DNA of 64,000 nucleotides, from positions 1 to 64,000 of the forward strand of contig ATWE01000013.1 in NCBI GenBank assembly GCA_000421085.1, given 5' to 3'. The stretch is from Ensifer sp. USDA 6670 (GTDB lineage Bacteria; Pseudomonadota; Alphaproteobacteria; Rhizobiales; Rhizobiaceae). Numbering within the stretch: position 1 is the first letter of the stretch; each line of letters opens with the position of its first letter. Position numbers and translations under genes: made by a program. Shown here piece after piece: positions 1 through 8,096 of this stretch. Below the pieces are notes generated by a model. That model was not told where the DNA came from. It did not search any database and worked only from the letters and a program-made list of their open reading frames with translations.

Positions 1-267
1 GACCAGAGCGGCAAGCGTGAGGGCGAGCGCCATATTGCCGGTGGACGGGCGCGCGTCCGCAGGGCCCTGTTCAATGCCGCCTTACCGGCGTCGCAGCGCT
101 GGAACGCGAGGCTGGTCGTTCACTACAAACACCTCACCGAAAAAGGCAAATCCCACAAGACGGCACTCATCGCCTGTGTCCGCAAACTCATCATCTTCGC
201 CAACGCAGTCCTTAAGCGGCAAACCCCATGGATGAAAAACACCCCGCAACAAAATGCTTCCGCTTAA
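1..267 (+). CDS. IS110-family transposase, C-terminal part (5' end outside window)
   Basis: An open frame runs from base 1 to the TAA at 265-267 without a start, so the window cuts the gene. The 88 visible residues include GERHIAGGRARVRRALFNAA, NARLVVHYKHLTEKGKSHK and ALIACVRKLIIFANAVLKR. This is the typical C-terminal end of the Transposase_20 domain (IS110/IS116/IS902 family), whose conserved serine recombinase-like region acts in transposition by a DEDD enzyme. Whether the complete element is intact cannot be judged from here. IS110 elements usually lack long terminal inverted repeats, so no element boundary can be placed downstream. The palindromic repeat just after the stop suggests an intergenic insertion region. 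Confidence 0.85.
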   Translation, partial: DQSGKREGERHIAGGRARVRRALFNAALPASQRWNARLVVHYKHLTEKGKSHKTALIACVRKLIIFANAVLKRQTPWMKNTPQQNASA

Positions 268-277
268 TGGTTGCGCT

Positions 278-415
278 TCTCCCCGCACGCGGGGCGAAGG
301 GACAAGCGGCGCGGACTGAACCTCGCATTCACCGCCCGCTCAAGGGAGCGAGCGGGCGCGGCATATCCCTTCTCCCCGCCTGCGGGGAGAAGGTGGCGGC
401 AGCCGGTTGAGGGGC
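278..415. repeat. Palindromic intergenic repeats (CTTCTCCCCGC type)
   Basis: The stretch 268-621 has no credible gene. At 368-393 there is a perfect 12-bp stem, CCTTCTCCCCGC / GCGGGGAGAAGG, with a 2-nt loop, followed by GGTGGCGGCAGCCGGTTGAGG. A shorter related hairpin (CCCCGCacGCGGGG) lies at 281-294. This kind of sequence is dispersed between genes in rhizobia. From 416 to 621 I see nothing recognisable. Confidence 0.6.
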
Positions 416-621
416 AATCCCACGCTCGGCCTTCCCTCGAACCGCCATGTCCGCAAAGGGCAACTGCGAGGATGACGACCGAGGGAAGTTGAGGCGGTTG
501 GGTTCCCGAGGATCCCAGGTTCCATTCATCAGCAGTATCCGCCGCACCAGCATGCCGTAGAGTCTGACCGGGGAGAGGGTTGGATGCCCATTTCCAGCTC
601 CCCCGCGGCTGCTAAGCTGTC

Positions 622-1020
622 TCAGCCATTGGCTGACCTCATGCGAGGGGCTTCGGCCGGCTGGTAAACCGAAAGAATATGGCCATCAGGATCGGCAAAT
701 TCGGCCGACCAGCCGCCGGGCGCGTGGCTTACCGGTGTGACGATCGTCGCTCCCTTCTCGGCAAGGCCACCGACGACATCGTCAATGCCGCCTTCCGCGA
801 GATCAAAGACAACGATCGGCGTATTGCCGGGGCTGCTTTCCGCAACGAAGAAGATCAAGTCGACATTGTTCTCGACGCGGGCCATCAGCCAGTCGTTGCC
901 GGCCCCGTCGTCGCCCATTCGCTGGACGTCGAGGCCCAGCACATTGCGATAGAATGCCTCCGTACGGACGATGTCCGAGACGTAGTAGCAGATGTTTCCG
1001 ATACGTGTTTTCGACAGCAT
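622..1020 (-). CDS. VOC-superfamily (glyoxalase/dioxygenase fold) protein
   Basis: A 132-residue single-module VOC protein. The beta-alpha-beta-beta-beta repeats are visible as IGNICYYVSDIVRTEAFYRN near residue 8 and WSAEFADPDGHILSVYQP near residue 103. The first-strand metal ligand position, usually His, appears to be Asn (NICYYVSD), so a metal-dependent reaction is not certain and substrate binding or resistance roles are possible. It starts 20 bases after the stop of the sigma-like gene and is probably co-transcribed with it and the EamA transporter gene upstream. The substrate cannot be predicted from sequence. Confidence 0.8.
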   Translation of the reverse strand: MLSKTRIGNICYYVSDIVRTEAFYRNVLGLDVQRMGDDGAGNDWLMARVENNVDLIFFVAESSPGNTPIVVFDLAEGGIDDVVGGLAEKGATIVTPVSHAPGGWSAEFADPDGHILSVYQPAEAPRMRSANG

Positions 1021-1040
1021 AGATTGCTCCCTTGTGTTCG

Positions 1041-1673
1041 TTACGCCGGCTTGTTGCCGCCAGCTGTTTCTTTGTGAGAGGCGCGTGGAGAAAAATTTAT
1101 CGCGAAGAGATGGCCGTCCGGATCATGGCTGGCAAACGCGGCCCGGCCGCCGCGCGTCACCGGCAGGAGCGCCCGCCGAATGCGACCGCTCTCCAGAGCG
1201 TAGTGCATGCCGCGTGTTATCAGGTTTGCGTCGGAGTTGCCGGCATCACGCCAGGCACGCCGAAGCATGAGGATGCGCTGGCGCAGCGCCTCATCAGAGA
1301 CTCTAAGGAGATGACGAATCTCAGGCCGGTTGTGGCCGGCAATTGCGAGCAGCATCACGATCCGGAGGCGGGGCGTAAGCGTGGCTGCAAAGGCCAATAC
1401 ATCGCTCACATCCACCTCATCCTCGGTTTCCGGAAAGTATATGTGCCGTTCGCGCCGAACACGGCGTGCTGCCGTTCGCGCCTGCATCGCGGCCAAATTG
1501 CGGATGACGCCGCGAAACCAGGCTCCATCATCTCCGATCGGCAACCGCTGCGCCTTGAGCGCGACGATCAGCGCTTCATGCAGAAGATCCTCCGCGTCGG
1601 CGGCGCGACGGGTCTTGCGCTTGGCGAAACGGAGGAGGTCAAAATAATGCGCCGACGTCAAATAATCGACCAT
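1041..1673 (-). CDS. Sigma-70-like (ECF-type) protein with VOC-like C-terminal tail
   Basis: About 210 residues from the ATG at 1673. Residues about 5-80 resemble sigma region 2 (HYFDLLRFAKRKTRRAADAE, then LLHEALIVALKAQ and AWFRGVIRNLAAMQARTAARR). Residues about 95-145 resemble region 4 (LTPRLRIVMLLAIAGHNRPE, EALRQRILMLRRAWRDAG). The last 50 residues are different: AAFASHDPDGHLFAINFSPR looks like the last strand of a VOC protein, and the next gene encodes a VOC protein. The frame is open further upstream, with an ATG at 1799 that would overlap the transporter gene by 52 bases; 1673 was preferred because sigma homology begins there, but no strong ribosome binding site decides it. No anti-sigma gene is adjacent. 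Confidence 0.65.
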   Translation of the reverse strand: MVDYLTSAHYFDLLRFAKRKTRRAADAEDLLHEALIVALKAQRLPIGDDGAWFRGVIRNLAAMQARTAARRVRRERHIYFPETEDEVDVSDVLAFAATLTPRLRIVMLLAIAGHNRPEIRHLLRVSDEALRQRILMLRRAWRDAGNSDANLITRGMHYALESGRIRRALLPVTRGGRAAFASHDPDGHLFAINFSPRASHKETAGGNKPA

Positions 1674-1747
1674 GAAGAGCTGCGTTTCCCCGGTGAATGC
1701 CGTTAATGTGAAACGCTTACCCTCTGGTTGCAACCCCTCGGCGAGGA

Positions 1748-2620
1748 TCAGGGGGCGGATGTCGTGCGGCGCGTCACCTGTGCATATTGGCTCATCCATA
1801 CGCTTGCGAAGACGGTTGCGATCCCGAGCGCCTGCACCGCCGTCAGTTGCTGATCGAGCACGCCCCAGCCGATGAGGATCGCGACGACGGGGCTCAGGAA
1901 ACCGAGCGGCGAAACCTGGGAGGGTTCGAGCCGCGACAGCCCGCGGAACCAGAGAAGGTAGGTGAAGGCGGTGCCGATCAGGCCGAGATAGGTAAAGCCT
2001 ATAATGTTTTCGGCAGTGAGCGGCGGCAAAGAGGGTTCCAGCAGGAAGGTAACCGGCACCAGAAGCAGTCCGCCGGCCGCCAATTGCCAGGCGGTGAAGG
2101 TGAGCGGCGAGACCGGCGGCGTCCAGTGTCGGCTCAGCACGGTGCCGAAAGCCATAGAGACGGCGCCTGCCAAGCCGGCCGCGACGCCGACCGGATCCAG
2201 CGCCGCTTTTGGCGTCAGCACCAGGAGCGCGACCCCCGCCATGCCGGCAATGCCGGCAACGACGCTCAACGCCCGGGCCGGCGAGCCGAGAACGACGCGC
2301 GAGAGGACGATCACGATCAACGGCTGAATGGCTCCGACGGTTGCGGCGACACCGCCGGGCAGCCGGTAGGCGGATACGAAAAGCATCGTCTGAAAGAACG
2401 AAAAGTTGAGCGCGCCGAGCATGAAACTGCGCTCCCACCACACCCCCGTCGGCATTTGCCGGACGACAAGCAGCAGCAGCAGCCCTGCCGGAAGCGCCCT
2501 GAGCATTGCGACGGTGACCGGGTAACCGGCCGGCAGGAATTCCGTTGTGACCAGATAGGTGCTGCCCCATATGGCCGGCGCTATGGCCGTGAGCAGAATA
2601 TCGGTGCTGCGCGCGCTCAT
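1748..2620 (-). CDS. EamA/DMT-family permease
   Basis: A 290-residue integral membrane protein of the drug/metabolite transporter superfamily, with about ten hydrophobic segments in two EamA repeats (first repeat begins IAPAIWGSTYLVTTEFLP, second begins GLAGAVSMAFGTVLSR). The PAIWGSTY and YRLPGGVAA motifs are typical of export permeases of this family. It would sit in the inner membrane and export a small metabolite; the substrate is unknown. It is divergent from a MarR-family gene, and the 111-base interval holds a perfect 18-bp palindrome, so repression by MarR is likely. Confidence 0.88.
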   Translation of the reverse strand: MSARSTDILLTAIAPAIWGSTYLVTTEFLPAGYPVTVAMLRALPAGLLLLLVVRQMPTGVWWERSFMLGALNFSFFQTMLFVSAYRLPGGVAATVGAIQPLIVIVLSRVVLGSPARALSVVAGIAGMAGVALLVLTPKAALDPVGVAAGLAGAVSMAFGTVLSRHWTPPVSPLTFTAWQLAAGGLLLVPVTFLLEPSLPPLTAENIIGFTYLGLIGTAFTYLLWFRGLSRLEPSQVSPLGFLSPVVAILIGWGVLDQQLTAVQALGIATVFASVWMSQYAQVTRRTTSAP

Positions 2621-2665
2621 CTCTTTACCTCAAGAATCTCTATGTCAAGATAACTTACTCCAGTT

Positions 2666-2683
2666 TATCTTGACGTCAAGATA
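2666..2683. promoter_or_regulatory. Perfect 18-bp palindrome, probable MarR operator
   Basis: TATCTTGACGTCAAGATA is a perfect palindrome between the divergent EamA and MarR genes. A further half site, GTCAAGATA, lies at 2644-2652, so a second inverted pair can form with the left half of the palindrome. Position and symmetry fit a dimeric winged-helix repressor. The assignment to the adjacent MarR protein is inference. Confidence 0.65.
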
Positions 2684-2743
2684 CATGGAGGCTACGACTT
2701 CAGGAAAGCGAAATGTTCACTCTGACCGCCGATGCAGACCAAT

Positions 2744-3226
2744 ATGGATCACGTAGACAAAATCCTGGCGCAGTGGCGCAGAGAGCGGCCGGAGCTCGAT
2801 GCAACGGCCATGGGTTTGCTCGGCCGCCTGACACGGCTTCGGGCTCATCTCGCTCGTGAGGTGGATAGCACCCTTGCCGATCACGGCCTGAACTCGGCGA
2901 GCTTCGACGTGCTCGCAACGCTGCGGCGCTCCGGCCCGCCCTTCCGGCTCTCGCCGGGCGATCTGCTGGGAACGACGATGGTCACCTCCGGCACGATGAC
3001 CAACCGCATCGACCAGCTCGAGAAAGCCGGGCTTGTCGAACGCCTGGATAATCCGAAAGACCGGCGCGGCGTCCTCATCGCTCTGACGCCGGAGGGTCTC
3101 AAGCGCGTGGACGCGGCGGTCACTGCCCACGTCGCCAACCAGCAGCGCCTCGTTGCGGGCCTTGAACCGGATGAACGGGAGGCTCTGGACGCGCTGCTCA
3201 GAAAATTCCTCGCGGTCTTCGAATAG
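2744..3226 (+). CDS. MarR-family transcriptional regulator
   Basis: About 160 residues. The winged helix spans residues about 45-115, with the recognition helix and wing in GTTMVTSGTMTNRIDQLEKA and VERLDNPKDRRGVLIALTPE, the DxRG-type wing being diagnostic for MarR. Flanking helices would form the dimer interface. It is divergent from the EamA permease and separated from it by a palindromic operator, which suggests ligand-relieved repression of the permease and itself. An in-frame ATG at 2732 is an alternative start; neither start has a strong Shine-Dalgarno sequence. The quinone reductase gene downstream is convergent (minus strand) and not part of this operon. Confidence 0.88.
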   Translation: MDHVDKILAQWRRERPELDATAMGLLGRLTRLRAHLAREVDSTLADHGLNSASFDVLATLRRSGPPFRLSPGDLLGTTMVTSGTMTNRIDQLEKAGLVERLDNPKDRRGVLIALTPEGLKRVDAAVTAHVANQQRLVAGLEPDEREALDALLRKFLAVFE

Positions 3227-3234
3227 GTCGCGGG

Positions 3235-3825
3235 TCAGATCCGGCTCACGAGAGCCCTCACACGCTCGATATGGCGCTTCCGCTTCGCCTCCGTCACCCG
3301 ATCCATATCGTGCAGAGTGACCATGCGGAAGTCGAGCCCCTTGCCGCAGAAGGCGGCGATGCCGCGCTTAAGCAGCCGCCGCACCGGATTTCCCATATAG
3401 AGATGCACGACCCACCAGGGGGACCCGGTACTGGTCAGCGCCCAGAATAGCCTGATGTTGCCGAGCCGAGGAACGATACGGCCGCCTGCCGCGTCATGGT
3501 CGAAAGCGATCCCGGGCGCAAAGACGCGATCGAAGAAGCCCTTGAGGATCGCCGGGAAGTTGAACCACCATTGCGGAAAGACGAGCACGAGCCCGTCCGC
3601 AGCCTTCAGCCGCTCGATCCAGGGGGAGACCCCGGCGGCGTCATAACTTTTGTCGAAATAACTGCCCCGCTCGGCCACGGTCAGCCGCGGATCAAACCCT
3701 TCGCGATAGAGGTCGAGCAGATCGACCGTATGGCCTTTGGCCTCGAGCGTTTCCCGGGCAACGCGGGCGACACTCGCAGCGAAGCTCTCCTCGAGCGGAT
3801 GGGCGAGCACCATCAGGATGCGCAT
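3235..3825 (-). CDS. Flavodoxin-fold NAD(P)H:quinone oxidoreductase
   Basis: A 196-residue protein of the NQO/MdaB/KefF-like flavodoxin-fold family. The N-terminal [19 protein letters not shown] matches the phosphate-binding loop of the family, and LVLVFPQWWFNFPAILKGFF (residues about 80-100) is the signature segment next to the flavin. It probably performs two-electron quinone or electrophile reduction in the cytoplasm with FAD or FMN. The start codon shares one base with the stop codon of xseA, so translation is probably coupled to that gene. The physiological substrate is not predictable. Confidence 0.85.
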   Translation of the reverse strand: MRILMVLAHPLEESFAASVARVARETLEAKGHTVDLLDLYREGFDPRLTVAERGSYFDKSYDAAGVSPWIERLKAADGLVLVFPQWWFNFPAILKGFFDRVFAPGIAFDHDAAGGRIVPRLGNIRLFWALTSTGSPWWVVHLYMGNPVRRLLKRGIAAFCGKGLDFRMVTLHDMDRVTEAKRKRHIERVRALVSRI

Positions 3826-5405
3826 CAGAAGAGGCTGCCCTGCTTCGTCGGCTCGCCGGAGCGCGCAGGCCGCTTCTTCGGCGACTGCGGCGGAGTGCCG
3901 TCCTCGCCGGCGACCGCCGCGACGCGGCCGTCGGCGAATTCCAGCGAAAGCGCCATTCCGGGATAAACGGCTGCCGCCTGTTTCACCGGCTCGCCCGCGC
4001 CATCGCGCACCAGCGCGAAGCCGCGCTGCAAAACGCTGTGATAGGAGAGCGACTGCAGCACGCGGTCCTGGGCTGTAAGCGCGCTTTTCATCCTGCGCAA
4101 ATCGGCAGCGACCGCCGCATCCCCACGCCTGCTCAGGCTGGAGACGCGATCCGATGCGCGATGAACCTGGCCGATCAGCCGCGACGGCAGAACGCGGAGC
4201 GAGGCATCGGCAGACGAAATGCGCTGAGCGCCACGTTGAAGCTTACGCTCGATGATGCGTTCGGCCCGGTTGACGGCATCCAAGACGCGCTGACGGCGAT
4301 CGACGATCCTTGCGGTCAGGAGCTCCGGCCGGAGATGGGCCGCATTGCGCTCGAAGCTTCGCCGCTTGTTGGCCGTGTTCATCTGTAGGCCGCGGCCGAG
4401 TCCGGCGGCCGCCTCGTCGAAGCGACGCCGCGGCAAGGCGAGTAATTGATCGAGCGAGGGCAGCGCCCGTGCAAGCGAACGCAACGTCTGGCGGCGATTG
4501 TCCATCTGCCGCGCCGCGGCGCCCTTGAGCCGGGCCGCGAGACTGGCGAGCTGGGCCTCGAGATCGGCCTTCACCGGCACCGCCATTTCGGCTGCACCCG
4601 TCGGCGTCGGCGCCCGCTGGTCGGCCGCATGGTCGATCAACGTCCAGTCCGTCTCGTGGCCGACCGCCGAGATCAGAGGGATGGCGGAAGCCGCCGCGGC
4701 GCGCACCATCGCCTCGTCGTTGAAGCACCAGAGATCCTCAAGGCTGCCGCCGCCGCGCGCGACGATCAGCACGTCGGGCCGGGGAATGGGGCCGCCCGGC
4801 TGCAGCGCGTTAAAACCCTCGATCGCTGCCACGATCTCCTCGCAGGCGCCGTCGCCCTGCACGCGCACCGGCCAGACGATCACATGGACCGGGAAACGGT
4901 CGGCAATGCGGTGCAGGATGTCGCGGATGACAGCACCGGTCGGCGAGGTCACGACGCCGATGACCCTTGGCATGAACGGCAGCGGCCGCTTGCGGCCCGC
5001 ATCGAAAAGACCCTCCGCCGCAAGCTTGCGCTTGCGTTCCTCGATAAGCGCCATCAGCGCCCCGGCACCGGCCGGCTCAAGCGAGTCGATGACGATCTGA
5101 TATTTGGACGAGCCGGGGAAGGTCGTGACCCTGCCGATCGCGATGACCTCCATCCCTTCCTCCGGCCGGAATTTCAGGCGCGCGAAGGTGGTCTTCCAGA
5201 CGACCGCGTCGATGCGGGCGCGATCGTCCTTCAAGGCAAAATAAGCATGGCCCGACGAATGCGGACCGCGATAACCGGAAATCTCGCCCCGCACCCGCAC
5301 ATGCTCGAAGGTCTGCTCGATCGTGCGCTTGATCGAGCCGGACAGTTCCGACACCGAATATTCGGCGACGTTGGAGGGAGATTCGGAATCAAAAAACGAA
5401 GTCAT
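3825..5405 (-). CDS. xseA: Exodeoxyribonuclease VII large subunit
   Basis: A 526-residue large subunit of exonuclease VII, which with many XseB subunits degrades single-stranded DNA from both ends. An N-terminal OB-fold (residues about 10-115, beginning [20 protein letters not shown]) binds DNA. The catalytic domain carries the conserved [20 protein letters not shown] and [20 protein letters not shown] segments, followed by a long coiled-coil region. The last 30 or so residues ([20 protein letters not shown]) form a basic disordered tail. The small subunit gene xseB is not in the window. The quinone reductase gene follows with a one-base overlap. Confidence 0.95.
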   Translation of the reverse strand: MTSFFDSESPSNVAEYSVSELSGSIKRTIEQTFEHVRVRGEISGYRGPHSSGHAYFALKDDRARIDAVVWKTTFARLKFRPEEGMEVIAIGRVTTFPGSSKYQIVIDSLEPAGAGALMALIEERKRKLAAEGLFDAGRKRPLPFMPRVIGVVTSPTGAVIRDILHRIADRFPVHVIVWPVRVQGDGACEEIVAAIEGFNALQPGGPIPRPDVLIVARGGGSLEDLWCFNDEAMVRAAAASAIPLISAVGHETDWTLIDHAADQRAPTPTGAAEMAVPVKADLEAQLASLAARLKGAAARQMDNRRQTLRSLARALPSLDQLLALPRRRFDEAAAGLGRGLQMNTANKRRSFERNAAHLRPELLTARIVDRRQRVLDAVNRAERIIERKLQRGAQRISSADASLRVLPSRLIGQVHRASDRVSSLSRRGDAAVAADLRRMKSALTAQDRVLQSLSYHSVLQRGFALVRDGAGEPVKQAAAVYPGMALSLEFADGRVAAVAGEDGTPPQSPKKRPARSGEPTKQGSLF

Positions 5406-5522
5406 GCGTCACTTGTAGCCGACACCGCGGCGAAGATCAGCAGCAAGGCGCTGCTATCCGCCGTTTTTCTGGATCGTTTCACTGTTTCATCGAACCAGCG
5501 AATCGATCTTCCGGACGGAAAT

Positions 5523-6314
5523 CTATTGGATGTCGCGCCCGCCCTGTCCGAAAAAGCGCCGGGTCGCGTCATCGGCCGGAAAGAAGGATTCGATCAGAAC
5601 GCCCTCAACAAGCGCATCCTGAGTCGAGCCGAAGGTCGAAAGCGTCGTAATGAAACTAAGCGACGCGTCGCCGAGGCGCAGTTCTATGGGCAGCACCGGC
5701 AAGCGATCCGTCGCCGGGAAGTTCTCGATCGCCATTGCCACCGCCGGGTCGGCAACCAGCCTGTCCAGCCTTCGCTGCAAGGGGCTGCGCGGCCCCTGCA
5801 GCCAAGCTTCCATGCGAACCCGCTGAACGAGATCGGCTGCCGCGGCCTCCCAATTGACCACGAGACTGCGGACGCTCTCTGCACCTAGAAAGCCGTCGAG
5901 GAAGTTCTCCCCCGGTTTGAACGGAACGCCCGTGGCGTCGACAAGCGCGTCGAAAGCCGGATTGGTCAGCAGCACCGTATACTGATGGTCGAAAACGAGG
6001 CCCGGATAGGGATCGTGCCGGTCGAGCATCAGCCGGATGGCATGGGCGACAGCCGAAGGCATTGTATCGAGACCCGTGGCCGGCCGCGCCGAAACGCGCG
6101 GCCGGTAGCCCGCCGCAGTGAACAGCGTGCCCTGTTCGCGCGCGGGAACGTCGAGAACCGAGGCGAGCCGCAGGATCATTCCCTCAGACGGCTTGGAGCG
6201 CCCCGTCTCCAGAAACGAGAGATGGCGCGCGGAAATGCCCGCCGCCATTGCGAGATCGAGTTGGCTCATGCGGCGATGTCCTCGCCATTCCTTCAGGCGG
6301 CTGCCGAATTCCAT
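5523..6314 (-). CDS. XRE-family regulator with MmyB-like ligand-binding domain
   Basis: 263 residues from the ATG at 6314, chosen because AGGGAAG lies 7 bases upstream; the frame stays open to 6425. Residues about 5-60 form an XRE helix-turn-helix (SRLKEWRGHRRMSQLDLAMA, ISARHLSFLETGRSKPSEGM). The remainder is the MmyB-like PAS-related domain (GLVFDHQYTVLLTNPAFDAL and PVLPIELRLGDASLSFITTL), which in this family is thought to bind small, possibly lipidic, ligands. It is divergent from a small membrane protein gene, with a 17-bp palindrome between them that is a likely operator. Confidence 0.88.
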   Translation of the reverse strand: MEFGSRLKEWRGHRRMSQLDLAMAAGISARHLSFLETGRSKPSEGMILRLASVLDVPAREQGTLFTAAGYRPRVSARPATGLDTMPSAVAHAIRLMLDRHDPYPGLVFDHQYTVLLTNPAFDALVDATGVPFKPGENFLDGFLGAESVRSLVVNWEAAAADLVQRVRMEAWLQGPRSPLQRRLDRLVADPAVAMAIENFPATDRLPVLPIELRLGDASLSFITTLSTFGSTQDALVEGVLIESFFPADDATRRFFGQGGRDIQ

Positions 6315-6366
6315 TTGTATCTTCCCTGTTGCGGGGGCAGCGTCGCCTGAACGCGGCACAAAATCC

Positions 6367-6383
6367 ATTACCTCAGAGGTAAT
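6367..6383. promoter_or_regulatory. 17-bp palindrome, probable operator of the XRE/MmyB regulator
   Basis: ATTACCTCAGAGGTAAT is a perfect palindrome around a central A. It lies 53 bases upstream of the regulator start and 58 bases upstream of the membrane protein start, in the shared promoter region. Dimeric XRE proteins bind such sites; the link to this regulator is inference. Confidence 0.6.
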
Positions 6384-6440
6384 TGGTTTGATGACCGCTC
6401 TGGTCCAGCATCTGCCCATCGACAACCGATGGAGACAGAC

Positions 6441-6848
6441 ATGTTCGACCTTTCCACCCGCTCTCTTCTCAACAAGACATTTCTCGCCGACGGCATCTTT
6501 TCGCTGATTGCAGGCGCGGCTCTCCTAGCGGCGCAACCGCTGGCGGCCGTCGTCAGTCCCGCCCTATCGCCTGCGGTGGTCATGGCGCTCGGCGCTGGAC
6601 TCCTCGTCTGGGGCGCTTTTCACCTCGCCGCGGCCCGAAAAGGAGGACCGAGCGCCCTCGCAACGCGGATCAGCATCGCCGGCGACATATTGTGGCAGGT
6701 CGGAAGCCTCGCCATTCTTGCGTCTGCCTATTCGGCCTTGACGGTTGCAGGAATGGCGCTGATCGTCGTGGCCATGGTCGGCGTCGCCGACTTCCTTTTC
6801 TTCAAGATGCGGGGCGCGTCTCAGGCGCGGCTGCTCCAGGCCGCATGA
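6441..6848 (+). CDS. Small hydrophobic four-helix membrane protein, function unknown
   Basis: 135 residues. The start at 6441 was preferred to the in-frame ATG at 6429 because GGAGA lies about 6 bases before it. Four hydrophobic segments are visible (near residues 13-30, 37-57, 70-93 and 94-115), and the C-terminus FFKMRGASQARLLQAA is basic, hence probably cytoplasmic. No catalytic motif is seen. Genes of this kind often stand divergent from MmyB-type XRE regulators, and the palindrome between the two suggests this one is the regulator's target. Confidence 0.75.
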   Translation: MFDLSTRSLLNKTFLADGIFSLIAGAALLAAQPLAAVVSPALSPAVVMALGAGLLVWGAFHLAAARKGGPSALATRISIAGDILWQVGSLAILASAYSALTVAGMALIVVAMVGVADFLFFKMRGASQARLLQAA

Positions 6849-6895
6849 TTGGGTCGGCCCGGCGCAATGGCGCCGGGCCTATCCTTTAGCCGGCT

Positions 6896-7882
6896 TCAGA
6901 CGGGTTCCCAGCCGTCTTTTTCGCTGGCGCGGTAGATCGCGTCGATGAACATCTGGTTCAGGCGCGAGTTTTCCAGCGTCACCACGTCCCCCGCTTCACC
7001 TTTCGCAGCACGTGCAAAGGCCTCGGCCTCGAGCTTGTACTGACGCGCATCCTGGAAGCGGAAGAGCTGCGACTGGCCGTGGTTCTGGTTGGTCAGTTCC
7101 ACCTCTTCCCGGCCGTAGCGATCGGCATTGAAGGGCGACTTCACCTCGATGTAGCCCTTGTCGCCGTGGAAGACCATGACCTGGCGGGCGGCGAGCTGCG
7201 TCGAGACATAGAAGCTCAGTTCGAAATCGCCGAAGTCGGCACGAACGCTTGAATAGATGTCGGTGCCGAATTCCGGATCGCGCTCGGTATTGGCCTGCAC
7301 GCGCAGCGGCTCCTTGCCCGTCGAAAACCGGGTCGTGATTGCCGGATAGACGCCGATATCCGGCAGCCCGCCGCCGCCGAGCGACGGGACGTTGCGCATG
7401 TTGCCGGGATCTCGGTTGTAATAGGTGAAAGCGCCCTGGACATGCCTGAGGCGCCCGATGGCACCTTCCGCGATGAGCGAGCGCACCTTCAGCCAGACGG
7501 GGCTGTAGGTCACCATATAGGCTTCGGAGATCAGCACTTTGTTGCGCTCGCGCGCCGCGATCACGGTGTCGATCTCTTCGGCCTTCAGCGCCAGCGGCTT
7601 CTCGCAAAGCACATGCTTGCCGGCGTCTGCCGCCTTTATCGCCCATTTGACATGTTGCGACGTCGGCAGCGGGATATAGACCGCGTCGATCGTGTCGGAG
7701 GCGAGCATCTCCTCATAGGAGCCGAAAGCATGCGGCACGGAGAAACGGTCGGCCATGGCCCTCGCCTTGGCGAGATCGCGGCTCGCGATCGCCGTGACGA
7801 CGCAGTTCTCGGCGTCCTGGATCGCGGGTACGACGAGCTCGCGGCCGATCTTGGCCGTCGACAAAATTCCGAAACGCAGCAT
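6896..7882 (-). CDS. Gfo/Idh/MocA-family NAD(P)-dependent oxidoreductase
   Basis: 328 residues from the ATG at 7882, which has AAAGGAG in good position. An N-terminal Rossmann domain ([20 protein letters not shown]) is followed by the family signature [12 protein letters not shown] near residue 95 and a C-terminal alpha/beta domain ([29 protein letters not shown]). Family members oxidise or reduce sugars, inositols or related polyols with NAD(P). The specific substrate is unknown. It is divergent from the aldo/keto reductase at 8097, also a candidate sugar or aldehyde reductase. Confidence 0.9.
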   Translation of the reverse strand: MLRFGILSTAKIGRELVVPAIQDAENCVVTAIASRDLAKARAMADRFSVPHAFGSYEEMLASDTIDAVYIPLPTSQHVKWAIKAADAGKHVLCEKPLALKAEEIDTVIAARERNKVLISEAYMVTYSPVWLKVRSLIAEGAIGRLRHVQGAFTYYNRDPGNMRNVPSLGGGGLPDIGVYPAITTRFSTGKEPLRVQANTERDPEFGTDIYSSVRADFGDFELSFYVSTQLAARQVMVFHGDKGYIEVKSPFNADRYGREEVELTNQNHGQSQLFRFQDARQYKLEAEAFARAAKGEAGDVVTLENSRLNQMFIDAIYRASEKDGWEPV

Positions 7883-8096
7883 GAGGCAGACTCCTTTTCG
7901 TGCGCGGCGCAAAGACGCGCGACATTCCCCTCGGTCACAAGCTGCGCCGAGACTATCCCCGAGGTACGTACCTAGCAAGCCGTGGCGAGCCCAGAAAACC
8001 ACGAATGCAGGTGTCATTCGATGGCGAGCTGGCCTATGTTTTTGCCGCAACCCTCCCAATCGCAGCTGTTTTCATCCAACCGTATGGAGCGAAACC

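Noticed and set aside
1041-2570. 509-residue minus-strand frame covering the sigma-like gene and much of the EamA gene
   Set aside because: Only its last 210-250 residues show homology; the upstream part is an antiparallel-frame shadow of the transporter gene, rich in Arg and Ala without domain.
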